From Promicromonospora sukumoe 327MFSha3.1 (GTDB taxonomy: Bacteria > Actinomycetota > Actinomycetes > Actinomycetales > Cellulomonadaceae), in NCBI RefSeq assembly GCF_000385135.1, contig NZ_ARQM01000010.1:620001-684000 (forward strand): a stretch of 64,000 bases of DNA. Direction: 5' to 3'. Below, piece after piece: positions 32,770 to 41,443 of this stretch. The position numbers and the translations under genes are program-made. The notes below the pieces were generated by a model. It was not told the DNA's origin. It ran no database searches and saw nothing but the letters and a program-made list of their open reading frames with translations. Numbering within the stretch: position 1 is the stretch's first letter; the number at the start of each line of letters is the position of its first letter.

Positions 32770-33932
32770 CGGTCTGCCTCCGTGGTCCGGTCCGGGTTCC
32801 CGCTCGGGTTCGGGCGGGGATTCGGGCGGCCGCGCCGCGACCGGCGCGGCACGTCGGGGCGCTCGCGCAGGATCCAGCGCTGCAGGATCGTCAGCAGCAC
32901 GATGATGACGAAGAGGATGAACGCGATCGCCGCGCCCTGGCCCCAGTCCTGCGACAGGAACGCCGACTGGTAGCTGAGGTAGGCGGGGGTCAGCGTCGTC
33001 TTGCCGGGCCCGCCCTGCGTGCCGGTGTAGATCTGGTCGAACACCTGCCAGCAGCCGATCAGGCCCAGGGTCAGCACCGTGAACAGGGTGGGCCGGAGCT
33101 GGGGGAGCGTGATGCGCCAGAAGCGCTGCCAGGCGTTTGCGCCGTCGACCATGGCGGCCTCCTCGACCTCAGGGCCGATGTTCTGCAGGCCCGCGAGGAA
33201 CAGCAGCATGAACGTGCCGCTGGTGGTGAAGATCGCCATGAGCACGAACGCCGACATCGCGACCGAGGGCCCGGCCAGCCAGTCCCACCACGTGACGCCG
33301 AGGAAGCCGTGCTGCGTCAGGGCGTCCGGCCCGGTACGCAGGCCGAGCGCGCCCAGCAGGTTGTGCAGCACTCCGCTCGGGTCGTTGAACCAGTTGGGCC
33401 CGGCGATCCCGACCCGGGCCAGGACCGTGTTGACCACGCCCGACGTCGAGAACAGGAACAGCCACAGCACGGTGATCGCCACCGAGCTCGTGACCGACGG
33501 GAAGTAGAACGCCGTGCGGAACACGCCGCGGCCCCGCAGGACCGCGCGGTTGACGAGCACCGCCAGGAACAGCGCCAGCGCCGTCTGCAGCGGCACCACC
33601 AGCAGCACGTACCAGGCGTTGTTGCGCAGAGCGATGCCGAAATCGCGCTCGGCGAGGCCGCCACCCGTGGTGACAGCCGCGTAGTTGTCCAGCCCCACGA
33701 AGCCGACGCCGGACGACAGCGGGCTGCCGCGTCCGGACCAGTCCGAGAAGCTGACCCACAGGGCCATCAGCACCGGCACCAGCAGGAACACGCCGAGGAT
33801 CACCAGCACGGGCAGCATGAACAGCCACCCGGCCACGGCCTCGCCGCGTCGGATGCCGCGTCCGGCACCGTTCCGGGCCCCATCGGGCCCGGAACGGTAA
33901 CCGGCGTCGCGCGGCGTCGCGAGAAGAGACAT
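32766..33932 (-). CDS. ABC transporter permease, MalF type
   Basis: The 388-residue protein has six or more membrane helices and the EAA loop (EEAAMVDGANAWQRFWRITLPQL). It is longer than the usual ~300 residues because of a polar N-terminal tail of about 30 residues, an insert of about 60 residues around GPNWFNDPSGVLHNLLGALG and a basic proline-rich C-terminal tail (RRSRRGRPNPRPNPSGN). ATG 33932 lies eight bases after the binding-protein stop. Confidence 0.9.
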   Translation of the reverse strand: MSLLATPRDAGYRSGPDGARNGAGRGIRRGEAVAGWLFMLPVLVILGVFLLVPVLMALWVSFSDWSGRGSPLSSGVGFVGLDNYAAVTTGGGLAERDFGIALRNNAWYVLLVVPLQTALALFLAVLVNRAVLRGRGVFRTAFYFPSVTSSVAITVLWLFLFSTSGVVNTVLARVGIAGPNWFNDPSGVLHNLLGALGLRTGPDALTQHGFLGVTWWDWLAGPSVAMSAFVLMAIFTTSGTFMLLFLAGLQNIGPEVEEAAMVDGANAWQRFWRITLPQLRPTLFTVLTLGLIGCWQVFDQIYTGTQGGPGKTTLTPAYLSYQSAFLSQDWGQGAAIAFILFVIIVLLTILQRWILRERPDVPRRSRRGRPNPRPNPSGNPDRTTEADR

Positions 33933-33939
33933 GGGCGTG

Positions 33940-35202
33940 CTACTCGGCGATCGCTTCGAGGTTCGACTGCGCGGTGCCGAGGATCGTGGCGACGTCACCG
34001 GTCTTCAGCGACTCCAGCTGGGAGTTCAGGTCCGTGATGACGTCGGTGGCGCCGGCCCAGTTCGGCGGGAACTGCGCGTACGCGGCGCCGTCCAGGAACG
34101 CGGTCAGGTCGGGGTTGGCGCTCGTCCAGTCGGCGGCGGCCGACTCGATCGACGGCATCGGGCCGAACGCCTCGGAGAACGCGAGCTGCTGCTCGGTGCT
34201 CGTCAGATGCTCCACCAGGCTCAGCGCGGCCTCCTGGTTGGGGCTGTCGGCGGCCATGCCCCAGCAGTTGGTGAACTGCAGCGTGCCGGGGCCGGCGGGA
34301 CCGGCGGGCAGCTCGGCCACCGTGTACTCGACGTCCGGGAAGTCGTTCGTCAGCGCGCCGGTGACCCAGTTGCCCTCGATGACCATCGCGGCCAGCCCCT
34401 TGCCGAGGGCCTCGCCGCCCCAGCCGGCGCCGACGTCGGCCGCGTAGGCGAACGTGCCGTCCTCGAGGTGGCTCTGCACGTACTCCAGGCCCTCGACGCT
34501 GCCCGCGCTGTCGGCGACCGGGGCGCCGTCGACCACCAGGCCACCGCCCGCCTGCGCCATGAAGGTGCCGACGCGCTGGTACTCCGCGCCGAACGACAGA
34601 CCCACCTGGTCGTCGGTGGTCAGGGTCTTGGCCACGGCCGCGAGCTCGTCCCACGTGGTGGGGACGTCGGCGTCGGTCAGGCCGGCGTCCGCCCAGAGCT
34701 GGGTGTTGATGACCAGGCCGAGCGTCGAGAAGTCCTTGGGGGCGCAGTAGAACGTGTCGTCGACGGTGAAGTTCTCCACGAGCGACGGGTAGAAGTCGTC
34801 CTTGTTCGCCAGCAGGTCGCCGTAGGCCTGGAGCGAGCCGTTGTCGGCGTAGCCGGCGATCGCCTCGGGCGCCAGGTAGAACAGGTCCGGCGGGGAGCCG
34901 GCCGCGAAGCCCTGCGAGAGCTGCTGGGGCAGGTCGCTGGCGACCTGCACCTCCGCCTCGACCCCGGACTCCTCGGACCAGGCGGCGACCGCCTCGGTGA
35001 CCGCGTCGGTCTCGGCGTCGCCGGAGCTGCCGATGAGGATCGACAGCGGGTCGTCGGAGCTGGTGAGCGAGTCGGCGGCGGCGTCGTCCTGCGCCGCGGG
35101 CCCGTCGGCGAAGCCGGAACCGCCGCAGCCGGTGAGCACGAGCGCACCGGCCACCAGGACGGCGCCCGCGCCGGCGAGGTGTCGTGAGATGGGCCTTGTC
35201 AT
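33940..35202 (-). CDS. ABC transporter substrate-binding lipoprotein (sugar)
   Basis: The 420-residue protein has a lipoprotein signal (HLAGAGAVLVAGALVLTGC) with lipobox LTGC, then an acidic linker and a family-1 solute-binding domain (LSILIGSSGDAETDAVTEAVAAWSEESGVEAEVQ; GKGLAAMVIEGNWVTGAL; YTVAELPAGPAG). ATG 35202 has GGGAGA with good spacing. It is the first gene of a four-gene operon with two permeases and the debranching enzyme, so maltodextrin-like oligosaccharides are the likely cargo. It is divergent from the second LacI gene. Confidence 0.92.
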   Translation of the reverse strand: MTRPISRHLAGAGAVLVAGALVLTGCGGSGFADGPAAQDDAAADSLTSSDDPLSILIGSSGDAETDAVTEAVAAWSEESGVEAEVQVASDLPQQLSQGFAAGSPPDLFYLAPEAIAGYADNGSLQAYGDLLANKDDFYPSLVENFTVDDTFYCAPKDFSTLGLVINTQLWADAGLTDADVPTTWDELAAVAKTLTTDDQVGLSFGAEYQRVGTFMAQAGGGLVVDGAPVADSAGSVEGLEYVQSHLEDGTFAYAADVGAGWGGEALGKGLAAMVIEGNWVTGALTNDFPDVEYTVAELPAGPAGPGTLQFTNCWGMAADSPNQEAALSLVEHLTSTEQQLAFSEAFGPMPSIESAAADWTSANPDLTAFLDGAAYAQFPPNWAGATDVITDLNSQLESLKTGDVATILGTAQSNLEAIAE

Positions 35203-35241
35203 GTCTCTTCTCCCTTGATGAGGCACGTGGTGGTGACGAAG

Positions 35242-35260
35242 TTTGAACGATCAAATTATG
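35242..35260. promoter_or_regulatory. LacI-type operator upstream of second importer operon
   Basis: TTTGAACGATCAAA at 35242-35255 is a near-perfect palindrome (one mismatched half-site position) centred on CG, as in LacI-family operators. On the minus strand a -10-like CATAAT (35255-35260) abuts it. It lies 40 bases upstream of the binding-protein start and about 200 bases from the divergent lacI gene, which could autoregulate through it. Confidence 0.65.
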
Positions 35261-35450
35261 CTGGGCAGGACACTAAGGAGGCGCCGAGCGCGATGTCAAG
35301 GTGGACGGGTGACGGGATGTGCCACCTAGGATGACGATTCCGAACATTCACGACAGGCGTGGTTCGGCAGGACTGGTTCCGGCAGGGCCGGTCTCCGGAA
35401 GGTTGGTTTCCGACCGGATTCGTATCGACAGGGTTGAACAGGGGAGGGGC

Positions 35451-36470
35451 ATGATGGCGAAGGCGCCTACCGTCGAGGACGTCGCCCGTGCGGCCGGCGT
35501 CTCGCGGCAGACCGTCTCCAACGTCCTGAACTCCCCGGACATCGTGCGCGGCCCCACCCGTGAGCGCGTCCAGCGTGCCATCGTCGAGCTCGGCTACCGC
35601 CCGCACGCCGCCGCGCGCCGCCTGCGCACCCGGCGCAGCTCCACCATCGGCGTGCGCCTGGACCCGTACGCGGGCGGCATCTCCGGCGTCGTGCTCGACC
35701 GGTTCGTGCACGCCCTGACCGAACGCGCCAGCGAGCGCGGCATGCGCGTGCTGCTCTACGCCGCCCGCACGCCCGCCGAGGAGATCGACCGCATCGGCGA
35801 CCTCGTCGACGGAGGCGAGATCGACGCCGTCGTCCTGACCGGCACCTCCCACGAGGACACGCGCACCACCTGGCTGCAGGAGCGCGACGTGCCGTTCGTC
35901 TCCTTCGGCCGCCCCTGGCGTTCCGACGACGACGGCGCGCCCGCGCACCCGTGGGCCGACGTCGACGGCGCCGCCGGCACCCGCGCCGCGACGAAGCACC
36001 TGCTCGACCAGGCCGGACCCCGCATCGCGTTCCTCGGCTGGCCCGAGGGCTCCGGGACCGGCGACGACCGCGCCCGCGGCTGGAGCGAGGCGATGTCCGA
36101 CGCCGGGCACACCGGACCTCGCTGGCACACCGAGGACAGCGTGGGCCTGGCGCGCGAGCTGGTCGGGTCGGTGCTCGCGGACGATCCCGTGGACGGCGTC
36201 GTCTGCGTGAGCGACTCCCTGGCGATCGGCGCCCACCTCGCGGCGACGGCCCTGGGCCGGCCGGGGCTGCCGGTGGTCGGCTTCGACAACACGCCGGCCG
36301 CCGAGGCGCTGGGGATCAGCAGCGTGGAGCAGCTGCCCGAGCAGGTCGCGGCCGGGGTGCTGGACCTGCTGATGGGGCCGACGGGGAACGTCGTGCTGCA
36401 GCGGGAGGCCGGGCAGGACGCGGCCTACGTGCTGGTGGAGCCGCGGCTGGTGGTGCGCGGGGCGGAGTGA
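35451..36470 (+). CDS. LacI family transcriptional regulator
   Basis: The 339-residue protein has the LacI helix-turn-helix (PTVEDVARAAGVSRQTVSNVLNSPDIV), hinge (YRPHAAARRLRTRRSS) and effector domain (DAVVLTGTSHEDTRTTWL; RGWSEAMSDAG; DGVVCVSDSLAIGAHLAATALGRPGLPVVGFDNTPAAE). ATG 35451 has the strong GGGGAGGGG just upstream. It is divergent from the second importer operon and is its likely repressor through the site at 35242. It may also bind the sites at 13378 and 21696. Confidence 0.93.
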   Translation: MMAKAPTVEDVARAAGVSRQTVSNVLNSPDIVRGPTRERVQRAIVELGYRPHAAARRLRTRRSSTIGVRLDPYAGGISGVVLDRFVHALTERASERGMRVLLYAARTPAEEIDRIGDLVDGGEIDAVVLTGTSHEDTRTTWLQERDVPFVSFGRPWRSDDDGAPAHPWADVDGAAGTRAATKHLLDQAGPRIAFLGWPEGSGTGDDRARGWSEAMSDAGHTGPRWHTEDSVGLARELVGSVLADDPVDGVVCVSDSLAIGAHLAATALGRPGLPVVGFDNTPAAEALGISSVEQLPEQVAAGVLDLLMGPTGNVVLQREAGQDAAYVLVEPRLVVRGAE

Positions 36471-36556
36471 GGTGGGGCTTGGTGGCCGGGCTCGGCTGGG
36501 CTGGGTCGGGGGCCGGGCGCTTCCGCTGGTGCTGGTGCTGGTGCTCGTGCTGTGGG

Positions 36557-37582
36557 TCAGGGGAGGGACGCCGTGGCCCAGGTCGTGCCGTCCGGGGCGG
36601 TGAGCCGTACGGAACGGACGTCGCGGACGGGCACGTCGAGCACGCCGCCCGCCGAGCAGGTGCCCGTCGTCACGATGCACGACCCCAGCGCGCTCTCCCG
36701 GGTCTCGGCGCTGCCGGGCGTGCCTGCTCCGGGTGGGGTCCCGGCGTCGGAGTTCCTGCGGTCGAAGGTCGTGTGGCCAGGTTCCGTCGCGTGGACTCCC
36801 CGGCCGTAGGGGGCGGCTGTGCCCGTGTCGGTGCGGCGGGTCCCGCCGGCCGCGACGAGCGCCGTGACGTCGTAGCCGGCCGCGGCGCCGGCGTCGCGGA
36901 CCACCACGTAGGCCCAGGAGGGGTCGCCGTCGTAGAGGAAGACGGTGCCGACAGAGCTCGCTGTGCCGTCTCCCGCTGTGCTCTCTCCCGTTGTGCTGCC
37001 GCTCGCCGGGCCCTCCGCGACAAGGTCCGCTGCGGCAAGGTAGTGGCCGCCCGCCGTGTCGAGGGTGGTGCGGTAGCTCGCGGCCAGCTCGCGGTCCGGC
37101 GCCGTGACGGTCCACACCACCGCGCCGCCCGCCACGAGCAGTCCCGCCGCGGCGACGCCGGCGAGCGCCGCGCGGCGTACCCGGTGTCGGCGGACGGTTG
37201 CGGGGCCTCTGGCTCCGGCAGCCCCGGCCGCTGGTGCGGACCGGGGGGCCTCGGCGAGCCCAGCCTCTCCGGCAGCCCCAGCCTCCTCGGCTGATCTGGT
37301 CGGGCTCGGCGTGAGCCGGTCCAGCACGCGGCCCTCGAAACCGGCAGCGGGCTCACGCTCCGGGACCAGGAGGAGCAGCTCGTCCGCGGCCGCGGACAGC
37401 GACGACAGCTCGTCCCGGCAGCGGTCGCACGTGGCCAGGTGTGCCATCACCTCGCCGCGCGTGGTGCCGTCGGCGACCCCCAGCGCCACCTCGGTGAGCG
37501 CGTCGCGCAGCTCGGCGCAGCGGTCGGTGCCGTACATGTCCCCGCTCCGGTCCCCGTCCCCGCTCCTGTCGCGCGAGTTCAT
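36557..37582 (-). CDS. Anti-sigma factor, RskA/zinc-finger type
   Basis: The 341-residue protein has an N-terminal zinc-binding anti-sigma domain with HxxxCxxC as HLATCDRCRDEL (about residues 48-59), a single membrane helix (AALAGVAAAGLLVAGGAVVWTV, about residues 138-160), and an extracytoplasmic RskA-like domain (TVFLYDGDPSWAYVVVRDAGAAAGYDVTALV...). It would hold the ECF sigma factor at the membrane until regulated proteolysis frees it. The ATG overlaps the sigma stop by four bases. Confidence 0.9.
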   Translation of the reverse strand: MNSRDRSGDGDRSGDMYGTDRCAELRDALTEVALGVADGTTRGEVMAHLATCDRCRDELSSLSAAADELLLLVPEREPAAGFEGRVLDRLTPSPTRSAEEAGAAGEAGLAEAPRSAPAAGAAGARGPATVRRHRVRRAALAGVAAAGLLVAGGAVVWTVTAPDRELAASYRTTLDTAGGHYLAAADLVAEGPASGSTTGESTAGDGTASSVGTVFLYDGDPSWAYVVVRDAGAAAGYDVTALVAAGGTRRTDTGTAAPYGRGVHATEPGHTTFDRRNSDAGTPPGAGTPGSAETRESALGSCIVTTGTCSAGGVLDVPVRDVRSVRLTAPDGTTWATASLP

Positions 37583-38148
37583 GGTCGATCCACCTCCCGG
37601 CTGCTCGCCAGCTCGTCCCGCAGGTGCCGCAGCCCGAGCCGGATGCGGGTCTTCGCCGTCCCGAGGGGGACCCCGGTGCGCTCCGCGATCTCGGCGCCGC
37701 TGAGCCCGAACACCGACGCGAGCACCACCGCCGTCGCCTGCTCGCGGGGCACGTGGGACAACGCGGCGTCCACCGTGGTGCCGGTCGCCACCTGGTCCGC
37801 GAGCCGGTCGGGGTCGCCGACCGCCTGCGCCGTGACCCGCTCCGCCATGATCACCGGGTCCACGGGCACGTCACGGCGCACCCGGAGCACGTCGATCGCG
37901 GCGTGCCGGGCGATCGCGAGCAGCCACGTCGTCGCGCGCCCGCGCCGGGGGTCGAACCCGTCGGCGTGCCGCCACGCCCGGACGAAGGTCTCCTGCGCCA
38001 CCTCCTCCGCGACCGCCGGGATGCCGACGACGAACAGCGCGAGCCCGTAGACCCGCGCCTGGTGCCGGCGCACGAAGACGGCGGCCGCGTCCTGGTCGTC
38101 CGCGGCCATGCCGGCGAGGAGCGCCTCGTCCGATGCCGTCATGCCCAT
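37579..38148 (-). CDS. ECF RNA polymerase sigma factor, SigK-like
   Basis: The 189-residue protein has sigma-70 region 2 (FVRRHQARVYGLALFVVG...EVAQETFVRAWRHADGFDPRRGRATTWLLAIARHAAIDVLR) and region 4 (AALSHVPREQATAVVLASVFGLSGAEIAERTGVPLGTAKTRIRLGLRHLRDEL). It is coupled to an RskA-type anti-sigma, as in the SigK-RskA systems. ATG 38148 is used because it fits family length; the open frame continues upstream across a direct repeat. A lipoprotein and cytochrome b pair starts divergently and is a likely target. Confidence 0.92.
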   Translation of the reverse strand: MGMTASDEALLAGMAADDQDAAAVFVRRHQARVYGLALFVVGIPAVAEEVAQETFVRAWRHADGFDPRRGRATTWLLAIARHAAIDVLRVRRDVPVDPVIMAERVTAQAVGDPDRLADQVATGTTVDAALSHVPREQATAVVLASVFGLSGAEIAERTGVPLGTAKTRIRLGLRHLRDELASSREVDRP

Positions 38149-38187
38149 TCCTACGTGCGTGACCCGCGTACGGATCTCTGCAGGACA

Positions 38188-38234
38188 GATCTCGTGCCGG
38201 CCGATCCGGACCGGGCCGATCTCGTGCCGGCCGA
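38188..38234. repeat. 17-bp direct repeat upstream of sigma gene
   Basis: GATCTCGTGCCGGCCGA occurs at 38188-38204 and again at 38218-38234, exactly 30 bp apart, in the gap between the divergent sigma and lipoprotein genes. It could be a regulatory site or a chance expansion. Confidence 0.7.
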
Positions 38235-38357
38235 AGTTCGTGACGAGTCCGCGGGGCGAGAGATCCGCCGGGCGCCCCGCCACGTAGGGACTGGTGACGG
38301 GCGCCGCCGACGACGTCCGGACCGACCCCGGGGAGACCCGGGACCAAGGAGACAACC

Positions 38358-38834
38358 ATGTCCAGACTACGAGGAGCGAGGCTCGCCGCCGGCGCGGGGC
38401 TGGCGGTCCTGCTCATGGCGGGTTGCGGCAGCAACGGCGGCACCGGGGGCGGTTACGGCGGTGGTGGTGGTTCGACCGACTCGGGCGGATCCGGGGGCGG
38501 GGGCGGCATGACCCTCGAGATCACGTCCCCGGCCGACGGCGCCACGGTCGAGACACCGTTCACGGTCGAGCTCAAGTCCAGCGAGGAGCTTGGTGCGCCC
38601 GACACTGGCAAGGACCACGTCCACGTGTTCTTCGACGGCAACGACCAGGAGTACCAGGTCGTCGAAGGCAACAGCGTCGAGATCACCGACCTGCCCGCAG
38701 GCGACCACGAGATCGACGCGTCGCTGCGCAACGCCGACCACTCCGCGGCCGGGGTGGAGACCCAGGTCAACGTGACCGTGGGGTCCGGCGGCAGCATGGA
38801 CGGCAGCACGGGAGACAGCGGTGAGTCCTACTGA
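38358..38834 (+). CDS. Lipoprotein with DUF4399-like domain
   Basis: The 158-residue protein has a lipobox (AVLLMAGCGS), a glycine/serine linker, and a beta-sandwich domain (MTLEITSPADGATVETPFTVELKSSEELG...HVHVFFDGNDQEYQVVEGNSVEITDLPAGDHEIDASL) that resembles DUF4399 and similar copper/redox-associated surface domains, with an HVHVF histidine pair. It is preceded by AAGGAGA with a good spacing. It overlaps the cytochrome b gene by 14 bases. A surface role tied to the ECF sigma factor is inference. Confidence 0.82.
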   Translation: MSRLRGARLAAGAGLAVLLMAGCGSNGGTGGGYGGGGGSTDSGGSGGGGGMTLEITSPADGATVETPFTVELKSSEELGAPDTGKDHVHVFFDGNDQEYQVVEGNSVEITDLPAGDHEIDASLRNADHSAAGVETQVNVTVGSGGSMDGSTGDSGESY

Positions 38835-39513
38835 GCAGCTCGACGTCGCCGGCGGCACCGTCGAGCGCAACCCGCGGGCCGCCCGCTGGTTCCATGCCGG
38901 CGTGTACCTGTCCGTCGTCGTGCTGCTGATCACCGGGTGGTGGCTGCTGCTCGGCAACGAGGGCAGCCCGAGCTTCATCGCCCAGGTCACGGGGGTCCCG
39001 GACACCGAGGTGCACACCGTGGCCGGCTGGGTGCTCGCGGGACTCACGGCGCTCACCGCCGTCGTCGGCGCGCGCGGATGGCGCGTCTTCTGGCGCGAGA
39101 CCGTCCGGTTCCAGCGGGGCGACGGCGCGTGGTTCCGGCGCTGGCCGGCCGCGATCCTGACGGGCCGGTTCGGCCGGCACGAGGGTCGGTTCGACCCGGG
39201 GCAGCGGGTCGCCAACCTCGTGCTCGTCGTCACGCTGCTGGCCCTGATCGGGTCCGGGATCGGGCTCGTGCTGGTCAGCGGCGGGCCGGCGTTCGTGTGG
39301 TTCGCCCAGATCCACCGGTGGTCGACGTACGTGGTGACCCCGGTCGTCGTCGGGCACGTGATCATCGCGTCCGGCATCCTGCCCGGATACCGCGGGGTGT
39401 GGCGGGCGATGCACCTGGGTGGCAAGCTGCACCCGCGCGACGCGCAGCGCGTCTGGCCGGGCTGGACGGAGCGCGCGACGGGCGACACCCACGACCCCCG
39501 CCACCTCCGCTGA
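38821..39513 (+). CDS. Cytochrome b/b561-type membrane protein
   Basis: The 230-residue protein has four membrane helices with histidines placed as in dihaem cytochrome b subunits of formate-dehydrogenase-gamma type: ARWFHAGVYLSVVVLLITGWW, VHTVAGWVLAGLTAL, IHRWSTYVVTPVVVGHVIIASG. It would carry electrons between quinone and a partner. GTG 38821 lies inside the end of the lipoprotein gene, so the two are coupled. No iron-sulfur or molybdopterin partner is nearby. A membrane redox role under sigma control is inference. Confidence 0.87.
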   Translation: MSPTEQLDVAGGTVERNPRAARWFHAGVYLSVVVLLITGWWLLLGNEGSPSFIAQVTGVPDTEVHTVAGWVLAGLTALTAVVGARGWRVFWRETVRFQRGDGAWFRRWPAAILTGRFGRHEGRFDPGQRVANLVLVVTLLALIGSGIGLVLVSGGPAFVWFAQIHRWSTYVVTPVVVGHVIIASGILPGYRGVWRAMHLGGKLHPRDAQRVWPGWTERATGDTHDPRHLR

Positions 39514-39518
39514 GCGCG

Positions 39519-39559
39519 GGACCTCGGCCCTCTCCGAGTCTCGAAAAGGGCCGAGGTCC
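39519..39559. terminator. Bidirectional terminator hairpin
   Basis: Perfect 13-bp arms, GGACCTCGGCCCT at 39519-39531 and its reverse complement at 39547-39559, with a 15-base loop lie between the convergent cytochrome b and flavoprotein genes. Confidence 0.7.
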
Positions 39560-39581
39560 GCTCAACCGAGCCGTGGGCCGG

Positions 39582-41318
39582 TCACTCGACGAGCTTGCCC
39601 GCCGTCGAGACCTCCTGGGCCGCGATCAGGGCGGCGATCTCCTCCGGGACGGCGGGGATCTCCTCGCGGACGATGCCTGTGGTCGGCGACCAGACCAGGT
39701 TCACCTGCAGGTTCGGGTCCAGGTCCGGGTAGTCGCTGCGGTTGTGGCAGCCGCGGGTCTCGCGCCGCTCGAGCGCGGCCTCCAGCGTGGCCCGCGCCGC
39801 GATGAGGGACGCCTTGAGGTCGAAGGCGTGGGCGAGGTCCTGGTAGCCCGCGATGTCCGGGTGCACGCCGACGTGCGTGGCGCGTTCCTCGATCTCCGCC
39901 AGCTCCTTGAGGCCCGCGAGCAGCCCCTCCTCGTCCCGGACGACGCCGGCGTGCTCGGTCATCGTGTTGCGCACGGCGCGCTGCAGGGCACGTACGTTCT
40001 CGGTGCCGTCGGCGGCCAGCAGGTCGGCCACCTCGGCGCGGGCACGGGCCTCGGCGTCGTGCGAGCGGAGCTGGGCCTCCAGGCCCGCGGAGTAGGCCGC
40101 GGCGGCGCGGCCGACGAGGCGGCCGAAGACCAGCAGCTCGATCAGCGAGTTGCCGCCCAGGCGGTTGGCGCCGTGCAGGCCGCTGGACGCCTCACCGATC
40201 GCGTACAGGCCGTTCACCTCGGTGCTGTGGTCCTCGGGCCGCACCCAGACGCCGCCCATCGAGTAGTGCGCGGTGGGCGCGATCTCGATCGGGTCGGTGG
40301 TGATGTCGAGCATCTGCAGCTCGAGCATCGTCTGGTAGACGCGCGGCAGGCGCGTCATGATCGTCTCCCGCGGCAGGTGCGAGACGTCGAGCCAGACGCC
40401 GCCCTTCTCGGTGCCGCGCCCCTCCTTGATCTCGGTGTACGCGGCCAGGGCCACGCGGTCGCGGGTGGACAGCTCCATGCGCTCGGGGTCGTACTTCTCC
40501 ATGAACCGCTCGCCCAGCGCGTTGCGCAGGATGCCGCCCTCACCGCGCGCCGCCTCGGAGACCAGGGTGCCCGCGGCGTTCTCGGGCTCCAGGATGCCCG
40601 AGGGGTGGAACTGCACCAGCTCCGGGTCGCGCAGGCGCGCGCCCGCCTCGACGGCCAGGCGGAACGAGTCGCCGGTGTTCTCGTCGCGGCGCGAGGACGT
40701 GCGCCGCCAGATCCGGTTGTGCCCGCCCGCCGCGAGGATCACGGCGTCGGCGTGGATCAGGTACGGCGTGCCGTCGGTGAGGTCGAAGCCGTAGGCGCCG
40801 AAGACGGCGCCGTCGTGCGTCAGGATCCGGGTGACGTAGACCGAGTCCAGGATCGGGATGTCGAGCTGCGTCGCCCGGTTGACCAGGGACCGCTGGATCT
40901 CGAGGCCCGTGTAGTCGCCCGCGAACGCGGTGCGGCGGTAGGTGTGCGCGCCGAAGAACCGCTGGGAGATGCGGCCGTCCTCCTCCCGGGCGAAGGCCAT
41001 GCCGTACCGCTCCAGGTCGGCGATGCCCTGGGCGGCGCCCCGCGCGACGATCTCGGCCGTGTGCGGGTTGGCCAGGAAGTAGCTCTCCTTGATGGTGTCG
41101 GCGGCGTGCTGCTGCCAGCTGTCCTCCGCGTCCATCGTGCCGAGAGCCGCGTTGATGCCGCCCGCGGCGAGCGAGGTGTGGGCGTCCATGCGGGGCCGCT
41201 TGCCCAGCGCCAGGACGTCCACCCCCTGTTCGGCGAGCTCGATCGCGGCCCGCAGGCCGGAGCCCCCGGTGCCGATGACCAGTGCGGTGGTGGAGATGCG
41301 CCGTTCGATGGTGTCCAT
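39582..41318 (-). CDS. Succinate dehydrogenase/fumarate reductase-type flavoprotein (orphan)
   Basis: The 578-residue protein has the FAD-binding Rossmann motif (TALVIGTGGSGLRAAIELAEQG), DAHTSLAAGGINAALG with the histidine that may bind FAD, the substrate-binding VQFHPSGILEPENAAGTLVSEAARGEGGILRNALGERFMEKYDP segment, and TAHYSMGGVWV...ANRLGGNSLIELLVFGRLVGRAAA. These fit SdhA/FrdA better than L-aspartate oxidase. No iron-sulfur or membrane anchor subunit is adjacent. Three TGTGAC repeats lie just upstream (41348, 41364, 41381). ATG 41318 begins just before the flavin motif. Confidence 0.87.
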   Translation of the reverse strand: MDTIERRISTTALVIGTGGSGLRAAIELAEQGVDVLALGKRPRMDAHTSLAAGGINAALGTMDAEDSWQQHAADTIKESYFLANPHTAEIVARGAAQGIADLERYGMAFAREEDGRISQRFFGAHTYRRTAFAGDYTGLEIQRSLVNRATQLDIPILDSVYVTRILTHDGAVFGAYGFDLTDGTPYLIHADAVILAAGGHNRIWRRTSSRRDENTGDSFRLAVEAGARLRDPELVQFHPSGILEPENAAGTLVSEAARGEGGILRNALGERFMEKYDPERMELSTRDRVALAAYTEIKEGRGTEKGGVWLDVSHLPRETIMTRLPRVYQTMLELQMLDITTDPIEIAPTAHYSMGGVWVRPEDHSTEVNGLYAIGEASSGLHGANRLGGNSLIELLVFGRLVGRAAAAYSAGLEAQLRSHDAEARARAEVADLLAADGTENVRALQRAVRNTMTEHAGVVRDEEGLLAGLKELAEIEERATHVGVHPDIAGYQDLAHAFDLKASLIAARATLEAALERRETRGCHNRSDYPDLDPNLQVNLVWSPTTGIVREEIPAVPEEIAALIAAQEVSTAGKLVE

Positions 41319-41443
41319 ACTCGAGTTGACACCGCAGACCGCCGGGTTGTGACCCCTCTGAGCTGTGACAAGTCAGACGTTGTGACATGTCGGACGAAGA
41401 GGCGTCAGAACCCCGTGCGCGAGCATCTGACACGCAGGGGCGG

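Noticed and set aside
21760-36470. A mobile genomic island
   Set aside because: The repeats are suggestive, but no integrase, transposase, tRNA attachment site or base-composition shift of the genes was seen.
39582-41318. L-aspartate oxidase (NadB)
   Set aside because: The substrate-loop segment and length fit SdhA/FrdA better, and no nadA or nadC is adjacent.
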